Shown: positions 1-8,066, counted from the first letter of the stretch. The stretch: DNA of 64,000 nucleotides from Streptomyces spinoverrucosus (GCF_015712165.1 NZ_JADPZX010000001.1:4233001-4297000), one strand, 5' to 3'. The notes: generated from the letters alone by a model not told the origin. Made by a program: numbers and translations.

Positions 1-1
1 T

Positions 2-1072
2 CACGCGGGCGCGACCACACTGCTGCCGCCGGCCAACCCGGACGACAGCGGCTTCGGCTACGACGACCGTCCGGACCGGCGCCGCCAGAAGAAGTCCAAC
101 ACCTCCACGATCCTGCTGGTCGTCGCGGCCGTCCTGGTCCTCGTCGGCGCCATCCTGATCGGGCGGTTCGCGTTCAGCGGCAACGGCGGTGTGGGCAACG
201 ACACGGTGCCGGTACCGAACCTCGTCGGCCAGACCGAAGCCGATGCCAGAAAGCTCCTGGCCAACAGCGAGCTGGAGGTCGGAACGGTCACGCAGAAGCC
301 CTGCGAGGAGGAGAAGAAGGGCAACGTCTGCTCGCAGGACCCGCAGCCCAAGACGGAGGTCGACAAGAACACCACCGTCAACCTCGTGGTGTCGACGGGT
401 GCGCCGAAGGTGGCGGTGCCGAACGTGATCGACAAGAACGTCGACACGGCAACGCAGCAACTGGAGGACAAGGGCTTCAAGGTCGAGACCGAGACGACGG
501 AGTCCTCCTCCCAGGAGACGGGCACGGTGCTCAGCCAGGACCCCGACCCGGGCACGGAGTTGGAGAAGGGCTCCACGGTGACGCTGGAGGTCGCCAAGGC
601 CGAGGAGAAGGCGACCGTCCCGAGCGTCGTCGGCCTGAGCTGTGCGGACGCCCAGAAGCGGATGCAGGACAACAACCTCACGGGCATCTGCGACGAAACA
701 CCGGTCACCGATCCCAACCAGGCCGACAAGGTCATCGAGACCACGCCGGCGCCGGGCTCCCAGGTCGACAGGGACTCGACGGTGACCATGAAGGTCGGCA
801 AGCTGCAGCAGAAGACCCAGGTGCCGGAGGCCCGCAACCAGACGGTCGCCCAGGCGAAGCAGACGCTGCAAGCACAGGGCTTCACCAACATCCAGTTCGC
901 CAACGGCAGCGACCAGAGCGACACCGCTCTCGTCATAAACCAGGATCCGGCTCCCGGCACCGAGGTCGACGACCCGGCCGCGACGCCGATCACGCTGACG
1001 ACCGTGAACCTCGGCGGCAACAACGGAGGCAACGGCAACGGCGGCTTCATCGGCGGCGGCGACGGAGACTGA
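2..1072 (+). CDS. pknB: Ser/Thr protein kinase PknB, C-terminal part (transmembrane helix plus four PASTA repeats)
   Basis: The gene enters from the left edge, so only the C-terminal 356 residues are visible and the kinase domain is outside. The visible part has a basic juxtamembrane stretch, one transmembrane helix (about 105-174) and four PASTA repeats, each opening with a VP-type motif and closing with a DPxPGxxVxxxxxVTL-like strand. It ends in a Gly/Asn-rich tail. PASTA kinases of this family sense muropeptides or lipid II outside the cell and phosphorylate division and cell-wall proteins inside. MurJ-associated and CrgA-type genes in the same window are typical pathway partners. The gene converges on the sortase gene and shares a hairpin terminator with it. 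The family call is firm. The symbol rests on the PASTA architecture and the neighbourhood. Confidence 0.93.
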   Translation, partial: HAGATTLLPPANPDDSGFGYDDRPDRRRQKKSNTSTILLVVAAVLVLVGAILIGRFAFSGNGGVGNDTVPVPNLVGQTEADARKLLANSELEVGTVTQKPCEEEKKGNVCSQDPQPKTEVDKNTTVNLVVSTGAPKVAVPNVIDKNVDTATQQLEDKGFKVETETTESSSQETGTVLSQDPDPGTELEKGSTVTLEVAKAEEKATVPSVVGLSCADAQKRMQDNNLTGICDETPVTDPNQADKVIETTPAPGSQVDRDSTVTMKVGKLQQKTQVPEARNQTVAQAKQTLQAQGFTNIQFANGSDQSDTALVINQDPAPGTEVDDPAATPITLTTVNLGGNNGGNGNGGFIGGGDGD

Positions 1073-1092
1073 CCGCCCCGCGCGGCACGTAT

Positions 1093-1134
1093 GAGTGAGC
1101 CCCGGCCCCCTGAGAGGGGTGCCGGGGCTCACTC
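1093..1134. terminator. Bidirectional hairpin terminator between pknB and the sortase gene
   Basis: A perfect 14-bp inverted repeat (arms 1093-1106 and 1121-1134) lies between convergent genes. It has no long T tract, as is usual in Streptomyces. Confidence 0.8.
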
Positions 1135-1145
1135 GTACGTGATGC

Positions 1146-1898
1146 CTAGCGGCGCAGCTCCTTCGGCGGTGTCCGCTCGCTGTCCACCTTCTCCACGCGC
1201 TCCAACTCGCCCCACACCACGTACCGGTAGCGGCTGGTGAAGACCGGCGTGCAGGTGGTCAGGGTGATGTACTTGCCGGCCTTCGTGCGGCCGGACTCCT
1301 TGGGGATCGCGTCGAGGACCTTGACGTTGTACTTCGAGGTCTCGGGAAGGATGGCGTAGGCCTTGTAGACGTACCACTTGTCCTTCGTCTCGAAGACAAT
1401 CGGGTCGCCCTTCTTCAGCTTGTGGATGCCGTGGAACTTCGCGCCGTGGCCGTCGCGGTGCGCGGCGAGCGAGAAGTTGCCGTTCTTGCCGCTGCTGGGC
1501 AGGGTCGCCTTGACGGGGTCGGTGTAGTAGCCAGCGACACCGTCGTTGAGGAGCTCCGACGACGTGCCCTTCTTGATCAGGATCTCGCCCTTGGTCATCG
1601 CGGGCACATGCAGGAAGCCGATGCCGTCCCTGGTGTCCAGCGCGCCGGGGCCGGTCGACTCGTTGGTGGCCCAGTTGTCGCGGACCTTGTTGCCCTCCTG
1701 GTCCGCCTTGCGGTCGGCGAGGACGTTCGTCCACCACAGCGAGTAGACGACGAACAGGCCGAGCACCAGGCCCGCGGTGATGAGGAGTTCACCGAAGACA
1801 CTGACCGCCATGGCGATCGGGCCGGGTCCGCGGCGCCGTGGCTCGGGCGCCTCGGGGGCGGCGTCGGTGTGCTCTTCACGATCGGTGGTCGCTGCCAC
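1146..1898 (-). CDS. Class E sortase (SrtE2-like)
   Basis: A 250-residue membrane-anchored cysteine transpeptidase that would join C-terminally tagged surface proteins to peptidoglycan on the outer face of the membrane. It has a charged N-terminus, a transmembrane segment at about 33-56, then the sortase beta-barrel. The catalytic residues are visible: His147 (AAHRDG), Cys216 (TLTTC) and Arg225. Class E sortases of high-GC actinobacteria recognise LAxTG rather than LPxTG, and in S. coelicolor the SrtE pair attaches chaplins. The gene lies 13 bp behind the second sortase, in one minus-strand operon with pabA. Size and position resemble S. coelicolor SrtE2. This assignment is from memory of gene order, not an alignment. 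Confidence 0.9.
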   Translation of the reverse strand: MAATTDREEHTDAAPEAPEPRRRGPGPIAMAVSVFGELLITAGLVLGLFVVYSLWWTNVLADRKADQEGNKVRDNWATNESTGPGALDTRDGIGFLHVPAMTKGEILIKKGTSSELLNDGVAGYYTDPVKATLPSSGKNGNFSLAAHRDGHGAKFHGIHKLKKGDPIVFETKDKWYVYKAYAILPETSKYNVKVLDAIPKESGRTKAGKYITLTTCTPVFTSRYRYVVWGELERVEKVDSERTPPKELRR

Positions 1899-1911
1899 GT
1901 GTCATCTGCCC

Positions 1912-3054
1912 TTAACTGACGAGCGCATCCGGCTTGCCCTTGCTGCGCGGCCGTTCCTCGACCATCTTGCCCCAGACGATCATCCGGTACTTGCTGGTGA
2001 ACTCCGGCGTGCACGTCGTGAGGGTGATGTAGCGGCCGGGCTTGGTGAAGCCCGATCCCGGGGGGATCGGGTCGAGGACGCTCACGTTGCTCGGCGAGGT
2101 CACCGGCAGGATCGACGCCATGTCGTAGACGTAGTACCTGTCCTGCGTCTCGACGACGATCGGATCGCCGGGCTGAAGTCTGTTGATGTACCGGAACGGC
2201 TCGCCGTGGGTGTTGCGGTGCCCGGCCAGCCCGAAGTTGCCGCTCTTGGCGTCCGGCATCGCCGTCTTCAGCGCGCCCTCGGCGTAGTGGCCGACCATGC
2301 CCCGGTCGAGCACCTTGTCGTTGCTGATGCCCTCGGCGATCGGCACGACGACGTCCAGCTTGGGGATGTGCAGCAGCGCGAAGCCCTGCCCGGGCTGGAA
2401 GGCACCGGGGTTGCGCTTGCCGTTCGCCCAGTCGTCCTGGAGCTGGCTGGCCTCGTTGCCGGCCTGGGCGTGCGCCCGGACGTTGGTCCACCACAGCTGG
2501 TAGGTGACGAACAGGAGCATCAGCACGCCGGTGGTGATGAACACCTCACCTATCAGCCGACTGGCGATGACCGCGGGGCCGGGCTTGCGGGCCCGGGCGA
2601 GCCGGCGGGCCTCGACGCGGGAGAGCGGGCGGCCCCGCTCGTCGTCCTTCGAGGGCTCCCCGGGCGGGCCGGCATGGGCGGCGTGGCCCGCGTGGCGCCG
2701 GTGGCGGCGCTTGGCGGCCTTTCTGCGGGCCGCGCGGCCACCCGAGGTGGTTCCGGTGGCTCTGGCGCCTGCTGTGGCGCCTGTGGTTCCTGTGGCGGCT
2801 GTTGTGCCCGCTGTCGACCCACCCGACGGATCCGGTATCCGCAGGGCCATCGTCTCCTCGTCCACCGGGGCGGCGCCGAGCGGCACCTCACCCAGCGATG
2901 CCCCGCCCACCGGTGCCTCGTACGGCTGCTGCCCGTACCAGTCCCCGAGCGCACCCGGCTCCTCGTACGGCTGCTGCCCGTACGAGGTGCCCTGGTCGCC
3001 GGCGTCGCCGTAGGCGGTCGCGCCGGACTCACGCTCGGGGCGCAAGGCGGTCAC
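1912..3054 (-). CDS. Class E sortase with long disordered N-terminal extension (SrtE1-like)
   Basis: A 380-residue sortase. The start is taken as GTG at 3054, because it overlaps the pabA stop as GTGA; an upstream in-frame start would run deep into pabA. The first 165 or so residues are a low-complexity cytoplasmic region with repeated YGQQPYE motifs, a Gly/Thr/Ala stretch and a His/Arg-rich patch. One transmembrane helix (about 168-190) follows, then the catalytic domain with His279, Cys348 (TLTTC) and Arg357. The extension is unusual for sortases and could localise the enzyme or bind partners; that is inference. The domain closely resembles the downstream sortase, so the two look like a paralogous pair acting on the same substrates. 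Confidence 0.9.
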   Translation of the reverse strand: MTALRPERESGATAYGDAGDQGTSYGQQPYEEPGALGDWYGQQPYEAPVGGASLGEVPLGAAPVDEETMALRIPDPSGGSTAGTTAATGTTGATAGARATGTTSGGRAARRKAAKRRHRRHAGHAAHAGPPGEPSKDDERGRPLSRVEARRLARARKPGPAVIASRLIGEVFITTGVLMLLFVTYQLWWTNVRAHAQAGNEASQLQDDWANGKRNPGAFQPGQGFALLHIPKLDVVVPIAEGISNDKVLDRGMVGHYAEGALKTAMPDAKSGNFGLAGHRNTHGEPFRYINRLQPGDPIVVETQDRYYVYDMASILPVTSPSNVSVLDPIPPGSGFTKPGRYITLTTCTPEFTSKYRMIVWGKMVEERPRSKGKPDALVS

Positions 3055-3689
3055 GCCGTGGACCTGCCCACCACCGGGGCAAGCCCCGCCGACCTCGCCA
3101 CCGCGCCCTCGTCGCCGCACTCCACCAGCCAGTTGGCCAGCATCCGGTGACCGTGCTCGGTCAGCACCGACTCGGGGTGGAACTGCACGCCCTCGACAGG
3201 GAGTTCACGGTGCCTCAGGCCCATGATGATGCCGTCGTGCGTGCGCGCGGTGACCTCCAGCTCGGCCGGCACGGTGGGCGGCTCGGCGGCCAGGGAGTGG
3301 TAGCGGGTCGCCGTGAACGGCGAGGGCAGGCCCGCGAAGACGCCCTTGCCCTCGTGCTCGACCAGCGAGGTCTTGCCGTGCAGCAGCTCGGGCGCACGGT
3401 CCACGACACCGCCGTACGCCACCTGCATCGACTGCATGCCGAGGCAGACGCCGAAGACGGGCACGCCGGTGGCGGCGCAGTGCCGGACCATGTCGATGCA
3501 GACGCCGGCCTGCTCGGGGGCGCCGGGGCCGGGCGACAGCAGCACGCCGTCGAAGCCGTCGTTGGCGTGTGCCGTCGAGACCTCGTCGTTGCGCAGGACC
3601 TCGCACTCGGCGCCCAGCTGGTACAGGTACTGGACCAGGTTGAAGACGAAACTGTCGTAGTTGTCGACGACGAGAATGCGCGCGCTCAC
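3051..3689 (-). CDS. pabA: Glutamine amidotransferase, anthranilate/aminodeoxychorismate synthase component II
   Basis: A 212-residue class I glutamine amidotransferase that releases ammonia from glutamine for a chorismate-using partner (TrpE or PabB, not in this window). The nucleophile Cys82 lies in GVCLGMQ. His171 and Glu173 of the triad lie in VQFHPES, and the oxyanion strand SPGPGAPE is present. The GTG start at 3689 overlaps the stop of the small upstream membrane gene as GTGA, and its own stop overlaps the sortase start, so three genes are translationally coupled. The sequence cannot separate a tryptophan role (trpG) from a folate role (pabA). The location among sortases is a conserved actinobacterial quirk rather than a functional clue. 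Confidence 0.92.
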   Translation of the reverse strand: MSARILVVDNYDSFVFNLVQYLYQLGAECEVLRNDEVSTAHANDGFDGVLLSPGPGAPEQAGVCIDMVRHCAATGVPVFGVCLGMQSMQVAYGGVVDRAPELLHGKTSLVEHEGKGVFAGLPSPFTATRYHSLAAEPPTVPAELEVTARTHDGIIMGLRHRELPVEGVQFHPESVLTEHGHRMLANWLVECGDEGAVARSAGLAPVVGRSTA

Positions 3690-3847
3690 TGGTTGTCCAC
3701 CGTCACATCGTTGAAGGGCAGCAGCGGTTCGGCCCATGGGAAGACGTACTGGAACAGGACGTAGACCACGGCCAGGATCAGTACCAGTGAGATCAGCGCC
3801 TTGATCCACGCGTTCCCCGGCAGATGCCGCCAGATCCAGCCGTACAT
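3686..3847 (-). CDS. Small single-pass membrane protein
   Basis: A 53-residue protein starting MYGWIW with one strongly hydrophobic helix (about 16-37). The ATG at 3847 is preferred because GGAAGGG sits 6 bases upstream; an earlier in-frame start lacks such a site. It is coupled to pabA through a GTGA overlap and follows the third sortase and the DUF881 gene on the same strand. I recognise no family with a known function. Its conserved position between sortases and pabA suggests a small envelope protein. Confidence 0.7.
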   Translation of the reverse strand: MYGWIWRHLPGNAWIKALISLVLILAVVYVLFQYVFPWAEPLLPFNDVTVDNQ

Positions 3848-3901
3848 GCCGTCCCTTCCGTCGCACCACGGCACCAGAAACTCACGCCGTACTGCACCAG
3901 A

Positions 3902-4594
3902 CTAACGGCGCAGGGCGGCTGGTTTCCCGGCCTCCACAGGCTGTGTGGAATCCAGATGCGCCCAGACGATGAGGCGGTGGCTGTGGCCCCACTCCGGTTC
4001 GCAGGTGGTCAGGGTCAGATAGCGGCCCGGACGTGTGTACCCGGATTTACGTGGCAGCGGGTCGATCACCTCAATGTCCGTGGGCACGGTTTTGTACGGC
4101 CCCTGGTCGATCCGGTACGTGAACCAGGTCGTCCCGTCGGTCAGCACCACCGCGTCTCCGGGCCGCAGCCGCGGGAAGTCCTTGAAGGGATCGCCGTAGG
4201 TGCGCCGGTGGCCGGCGACGGAGAAGTTGCCCTTCTGCCCGAGCTGCGCGGTTCCGGCGTAGTGGCCGAGGCCCTTCTTCAGGGTGCCGGTGTCAGTGCC
4301 TTCGAGGACGGGCTTGTTCCACGTGAAACCAAGCCGCGGGATGTACATGATCGCGAAGGGTTCGCCGTTCTCGTACGGCGCCGGCTTCGGGGGCGCGGCG
4401 GAGGCGCCCGGCGCTGGCGGGGCCGTCGTACGCAGGGCGCCCTGGGTCCACTGTTGCTGGAGCCGGTCGATCTGGTCGTCCATGGCGGTGTCGGCCCGCA
4501 CGCCGGTCCAGAACAGCACGTAGACGACGAAGAGCACGATCACGGTGCCGACGGTGATGCACAGTTCGCTGACGGTCCTGACGACTAAGCGCAC
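3902..4594 (-). CDS. Sortase, class E-like (third paralogue)
   Basis: A 230-residue protein with an N-terminal membrane helix (about 8-30) and a Pro/Ala-rich linker (58-72). The sortase barrel carries His129, Cys198 in TLTTC and Arg207. The start is a GTG with GGGAG 7 bases upstream. It differs from the other two around the active site (CEPEWGHSHR instead of CTPxFTSxYR), so substrate choice may differ. It lies 21 bp behind the DUF881 gene. A parS-like sequence with one mismatch (4315-4330) falls inside its coding region. The sortase call is firm; the exact class is not. Confidence 0.85.
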   Translation of the reverse strand: MRLVVRTVSELCITVGTVIVLFVVYVLFWTGVRADTAMDDQIDRLQQQWTQGALRTTAPPAPGASAAPPKPAPYENGEPFAIMYIPRLGFTWNKPVLEGTDTGTLKKGLGHYAGTAQLGQKGNFSVAGHRRTYGDPFKDFPRLRPGDAVVLTDGTTWFTYRIDQGPYKTVPTDIEVIDPLPRKSGYTRPGRYLTLTTCEPEWGHSHRLIVWAHLDSTQPVEAGKPAALRR

Positions 4595-4615
4595 CGGCGG
4601 CTCCCGAGAAGGCGC

Positions 4616-5395
4616 TCACTCCATGGGCTGGGCGTATCGCAGATCCACTGTGCCCGAGTAACCGGGCAGAGTCATCGTCCCGTTCTCCTCGACTTTCCAG
4701 CCGAGGCCGTAGACGTTGACGTACACCATGTAGTTCTGGATCGCCGGGGAGGCGGTGAGCGCCTGCTGGAGCTTCTCGGGGTCACCGACCGCCGTGATCT
4801 TGTACGGCGGTGAGTAGACGCGGCCCTGGAGGATCAGGGTGTTGCCCACACAGCGCACGGCGCTGGTGGAGATCAGCCGCTGGTCCATGACCTTGATGCC
4901 CTTGGCGCCGCCCTGCCACAGCGCGTTCACCACGGCCTGGAGGTCCTGCTGGTGGATGACCAGGTAGTCGGGCTGGGGCTCGGGGTAGCCGGGGAGCTTG
5001 GCGGTGGCGTTCGGCGGGGCGTCGTCCAGCGTCACCGTGATCGCGTCGCCGGTGAGCTTCTGGGTCCCGGCCTCCTTTTCCAGGGCGGCGAGCTTGTCGT
5101 CCTCCGCCTTGGTGCTGCCGTCGTCCCGCTCGGCCAGGGCTTCGACGTCCTCGCGCAGGGCGGCGTTGGCCTCGCCCAGCTCGCCGTTGCTGCGGCTGCG
5201 CTCCTGGATCAGGTCCGAGAGCTTCAGCAGGGACGCGTCCGTGCGGATATTGGTGCCCTTGGCGGTGTAGAAGCTGGTGAAGAAAATGAGGCCCGCGAGA
5301 GCGAAGACGGCCACCGTGAGCAGCCGCACGGGCCGGAAAGCCCGTCGGCGGTCAGCGCTGGATCCCGTCCCGGGGGAGTCGGCAGAATTGCTCAA
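4616..5395 (-). CDS. DUF881 family membrane protein
   Basis: A 259-residue protein with a basic N-terminus, one transmembrane helix (about 24-44), a charged coiled-coil region (about 55-112) and an extracytoplasmic alpha/beta domain with the DUF881 signature region (DYLVIHQQDLQAVVNALWQGGA, shortened here in reading). DUF881 proteins occur beside division and sporulation genes in Gram-positives, and their biochemical role is unknown. A TTG start at 5395 with AGGG 4-5 bases upstream fits best. It is transcribed away from crgA and leads the sortase-pabA operon. Confidence 0.8.
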   Translation of the reverse strand: MSNSADSPGTGSSADRRRAFRPVRLLTVAVFALAGLIFFTSFYTAKGTNIRTDASLLKLSDLIQERSRSNGELGEANAALREDVEALAERDDGSTKAEDDKLAALEKEAGTQKLTGDAITVTLDDAPPNATAKLPGYPEPQPDYLVIHQQDLQAVVNALWQGGAKGIKVMDQRLISTSAVRCVGNTLILQGRVYSPPYKITAVGDPEKLQQALTASPAIQNYMVYVNVYGLGWKVEENGTMTLPGYSGTVDLRYAQPME

Positions 5396-5536
5396 CGTAC
5401 CCTTATCTCCTTCGGCGCCACGGAAGCACTACGCTAACGGACGCCCGGGGGAGCGCTCAGTGTCCCCTTGTACGCTGCCCCGAGCCCGACCCAGTTCCCT
5501 GCGCGGCCACGCAGCGCATCGACAGGAGAGACCCTC

Positions 5537-5791
5537 GTGCCGAAGTCACGTATCCGCAAGAAGGCCGACTACACGCCGCCGCCGTCGAAGCAGGCGACCA
5601 GCATCAAGCTGCACAACCGTGCCTGGGTCGCGCCGGTCATGCTCGCCTTCTTCCTCATCGGCCTGGCCTGGATCGTCGTTTTCTATGTGACCAACAGTTC
5701 GCTGCCCGTCGAATCGCTGGGCAACTGGAACATCGTGGTCGGCTTCGGCTTCATCGCGGCCGGGTTCGGCGTCTCCACGCAGTGGAAGTAG
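5537..5791 (+). CDS. crgA: Cell division protein CrgA
   Basis: An 84-residue protein with a basic, proline-containing N-terminus ([14 protein letters not shown]) and two transmembrane helices (about 30-51 and 65-81) ending GVSTQWK, the CrgA layout. The GTG at 5537 is chosen because AGGAGAG lies 8 bases upstream; a longer in-frame form would begin in non-coding sequence. CrgA interacts with FtsZ/FtsI-type divisome parts and coordinates septation, which in Streptomyces means sporulation septa. Its promoter region is shared divergently with the DUF881 gene. Confidence 0.93.
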   Translation: MPKSRIRKKADYTPPPSKQATSIKLHNRAWVAPVMLAFFLIGLAWIVVFYVTNSSLPVESLGNWNIVVGFGFIAAGFGVSTQWK

Positions 5792-5873
5792 CCGGTCTCC
5801 ACGCGGTGGGGTGGCGGTCGAAGGACAGGTCACCGGGCGGTGAACAGAGCTCTACCCATGGCTATCCGCTGAG

Positions 5874-6106
5874 TTATCCACAGCCCAGGGAGCATTTCCA
5901 CACCTGACCTGGGGAAAAGACGACGATCTGTGGATAACCCATCGGGCGTTGACGCCGGTACGACCGTCGCACGATCTCCCGAAAACATGTTCGCCCCCTG
6001 CCTGACCTGCGGAAACGCAAGTCAAAGGCAGGGGGCACATCTGTTCCCGCACAGTGTGCACAAGATCCGCCACACGCTGTGGACAACCACCGAGCTCAGT
6101 GGATAA
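5874..6106. promoter_or_regulatory. Cluster of DnaA boxes outside oriC
   Basis: The 324-bp gap between the ends of crgA and the rhomboid gene holds two exact TTATCCACA-type boxes (5874-5882 and 5929-5937, opposite orientations) and one exact TGTGGACAA (6078-6086). It also holds one single-mismatch box (6098-6106) and a weak match at 5894-5902. The flanking genes converge, so this is not a promoter. Published S. coelicolor work describes DnaA-box clusters near oriC named H69, H24 and D78. This may be the H69 counterpart, though I recall that only approximately. A DnaA-titrating role is inference. Confidence 0.75.
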
Positions 6107-6115
6107 CCCCTCGGC

Positions 6116-7000
6116 TCAGCTGAGCTGGACCGTTCGCAGCAGCGTCACACCGACTACCACGGCCAGCATCAGCGCACAGACGCCGTACTGCACCAGGGCC
6201 CGCCGCTCACGCGGGGCGTGCACCATCGCGTAGCCGATCACCAGACCGCCGACGAGACCGCCGATGTGGGCCTGCCAGGAGATGTTGCTCCACGTGAACG
6301 TGAAGATCAGGTTGATCGCCAGCAGGATGATGACCGGTCGCATGTCGTAGTTGAGCCGGCGCATGAGGACGGCGGTCGCGCCGAACAGCCCGAAGATCGC
6401 GCCGGAGGCACCGAGAGTGGCTGTGGTCGGCGACCCCAGCAGATAGGCCAGTGCGCTGCCCGCCAGACCGGAGATCAGATAGAGCGCCAGGTAGCGGGCC
6501 CGGCCGAGGGCCGCTTCCAGGGGGCCGCCCAGCCACCAGAGGCCGAGCATGTTGAACGCGATGTGCCAGGGCGCCTCGTGCGTGAACATCGAGGTGACCA
6601 GGCGATACCACTCGCCCTCCGCCACACCTTCCGTCGGCCCCCAGGGCGCCGGCGGCCACGCGCCGACCAGCACCAGGCTGTTCAGCACCGACTCGCGGAC
6701 CTGGACGAGCAGGAACACCGCGACGTTGATCCCGATCAGGATCTTGGTGAGCAGCCGGGGGTCGGCGACGACCGTGCCGCCCGCGATGGTGCGGGGGCGG
6801 GAGGCGTTCGGCCCGTGGCCGGTGCCGGCGGCGCCGCGGACGCATTCGGGGCACTGGAAGCCGACCGAGGCACTGACCATGCACTCGGGGCAGATCGGGC
6901 GCTCACAGCGGGTGCAGCGCACGCCGGTCTCGCGGCCGGGGTGGCGATAGCAGACGGGCGCGCTCTGCGCGTCATGCTGGCTGCCCTGCGCCTGGTCCAT
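6116..7000 (-). CDS. Rhomboid family intramembrane serine protease with N-terminal zinc ribbon
   Basis: A 294-residue protein. Residues 17-53 form a Cys/His-rich B-box-like zinc motif (CYRH, CxRC, CPEC, CPEC). The rhomboid domain of about six or seven helices follows, with Ser199 (GASG) and His245 (QAH) as the catalytic dyad and His146/Asn150 as the oxyanion residues. Rhomboids cut membrane-spanning substrates; the substrate here is unknown. The ATG start has GAGGGG about 6 bases upstream. Downstream of its stop lies the DnaA-box cluster. Confidence 0.92.
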   Translation of the reverse strand: MDQAQGSQHDAQSAPVCYRHPGRETGVRCTRCERPICPECMVSASVGFQCPECVRGAAGTGHGPNASRPRTIAGGTVVADPRLLTKILIGINVAVFLLVQVRESVLNSLVLVGAWPPAPWGPTEGVAEGEWYRLVTSMFTHEAPWHIAFNMLGLWWLGGPLEAALGRARYLALYLISGLAGSALAYLLGSPTTATLGASGAIFGLFGATAVLMRRLNYDMRPVIILLAINLIFTFTWSNISWQAHIGGLVGGLVIGYAMVHAPRERRALVQYGVCALMLAVVVGVTLLRTVQLS

Positions 7001-7028
7001 GAGGTCCCCTCAGTCGTCGTGGCACTCC

Positions 7029-7064
7029 AACGCCCCGCTCATCTTTACGGACGAGCGGGGCGTT
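7029..7064 (-). terminator. Hairpin terminator between ppiA and the rhomboid gene
   Basis: A perfect 12-bp inverted repeat (7029-7040 with 7053-7064) and a 12-base loop. It lies downstream of ppiA and its repeat array and just upstream of the rhomboid start. Confidence 0.7.
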
Positions 7065-7083
7065 TGGTTCCCACCGGGAGGTC

Positions 7084-7227
7084 TCGGGCCTCGCGGGACG
7101 TCGCGGAGGTCAGCCCTCACGGGGCGTCGCGGAGGTCAGCCCTCACGGGGCGTCGCGGAGGTCAGCCCTCGCGGGACATCGCGGAGGTCAGCCCTCGCGG
7201 GACGTCGCGGGGCTCAGCCCTCGCGGG
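7084..7227. repeat. 26-bp tandem repeat array at the ppiA 3' end
   Basis: Five near-identical units with phase points at 7100, 7126, 7152, 7178 and 7204, each exactly 26 bp apart, plus partial units at both ends. The last unit overlaps the final codons and stop of ppiA (Arg-Glu-Gly-stop). The array therefore looks like successive duplication of the gene's own 3' end. The units differ by only one to three bases. Confidence 0.88.
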
Positions 7228-7747
7228 ACTCGACGACGACCGCCTCGATGACGACGTCGTTGAGCGGGCGGTCGGTGCGCGGGTTGGTCTGGGCGGTCGC
7301 GATGGAGTCCACGACCTTCTGGCTGGCCGCGTCGGTGACCTCGCCGAAGATGGTGTGCTTGCGGTTCAGCCACGCCGTCGGGGAGACGGTGATGAAGAAC
7401 TGCGAGCCGTTGGTGCCCGGGCCGGCGTTCGCCATGGCCAGCAGGTACGGCTTGTCGAACTGCAGGTCCGGGTGGAACTCGTCCCCGAACTGGTACCCCG
7501 GGCCGCCCGTGCCGTTGCCCAGCGGGTCACCGCCCTGGATCATGAAGCCGCTGATGACCCGGTGGAAGACCGTGCCGTCGTACAGCTTGGCCGTGGACTT
7601 CTCACCGGTGGCCGGGTGGGTCCACTCACGCTCGCCCTTGGCGAGCTCGACGAAGTTCTTGACCGTGTTCGGCGCCTGGTTCGGGAAGAGCCGAACCTGG
7701 ATGTCGCCGTGGTTGGTCTTCAGGGTGGCGTAGAGCTGCTCAGCCAC
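7214..7747 (-). CDS. ppiA: Peptidyl-prolyl cis-trans isomerase, cyclophilin type
   Basis: A 177-residue cytoplasmic cyclophilin that catalyses prolyl isomerisation during folding. The core motifs are present: FHRVISGFMIQGGD (catalytic Arg and Phe), FGDEF, AMANAGPGTNGSQFFIT and the W-containing loop (SPTAWLN). The GTG at 7747 is chosen because GGAAGG lies 7 bases upstream and the resulting protein starts at the conserved AEQLYATLKTNHGDI; a longer form would add 65 non-conserved residues. The 3' end has been duplicated into a 26-bp tandem array. Confidence 0.93.
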   Translation of the reverse strand: MAEQLYATLKTNHGDIQVRLFPNQAPNTVKNFVELAKGEREWTHPATGEKSTAKLYDGTVFHRVISGFMIQGGDPLGNGTGGPGYQFGDEFHPDLQFDKPYLLAMANAGPGTNGSQFFITVSPTAWLNRKHTIFGEVTDAASQKVVDSIATAQTNPRTDRPLNDVVIEAVVVESREG

Positions 7748-8066
7748 GATCTGCCTTCCGTTGTCTTCCTGTGACCCCACGATCCTCGCATGGTCCACGC
7801 CCGGCGTCGCCCGACGCCCACTGACAGGCGCGTATCCGGGCGTATCGGTTTGCGGAAATCCGGACGAGTCGCCCCGGGACGCAGGCGCCGCGCGCCGATC
7901 CGTGGCATTGTCGACGACAAGCTCCTGTTGCCCCGCATTCATCCGCTATTGCACCGCAACCGTGACCCGGATGCCCGCCCTCACATGCCACGTCGCTCTC
8001 CGACAGGCATGATCCGTAAAAGGGTGGAAAGTCGAAATACCGTACGCCACCGAGGAGGAGGAACCC
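7748..8066. other. Divergent intergenic region, ppiA / DUF5324 gene
   Basis: 319 bp between divergent genes. It must hold both promoters. I see no convincing hexamers, operator palindrome or additional gene. Confidence 0.5.

Noticed and set aside
3054..3120. A 22-residue N-terminal extension of the SrtE1-like sortase
   Set aside because: It would overlap pabA by about 70 bp; the GTGA junction gives a cleaner coupled start.
6281..6300. parS-like CCACGTGAAC in the rhomboid gene
   Set aside because: Only half of the palindrome matches, with too many mismatches for a ParB site.
7084..7227. Possible CRISPR array
   Set aside because: The units are contiguous 26-bp tandem copies without unique spacers, and no cas gene is present.
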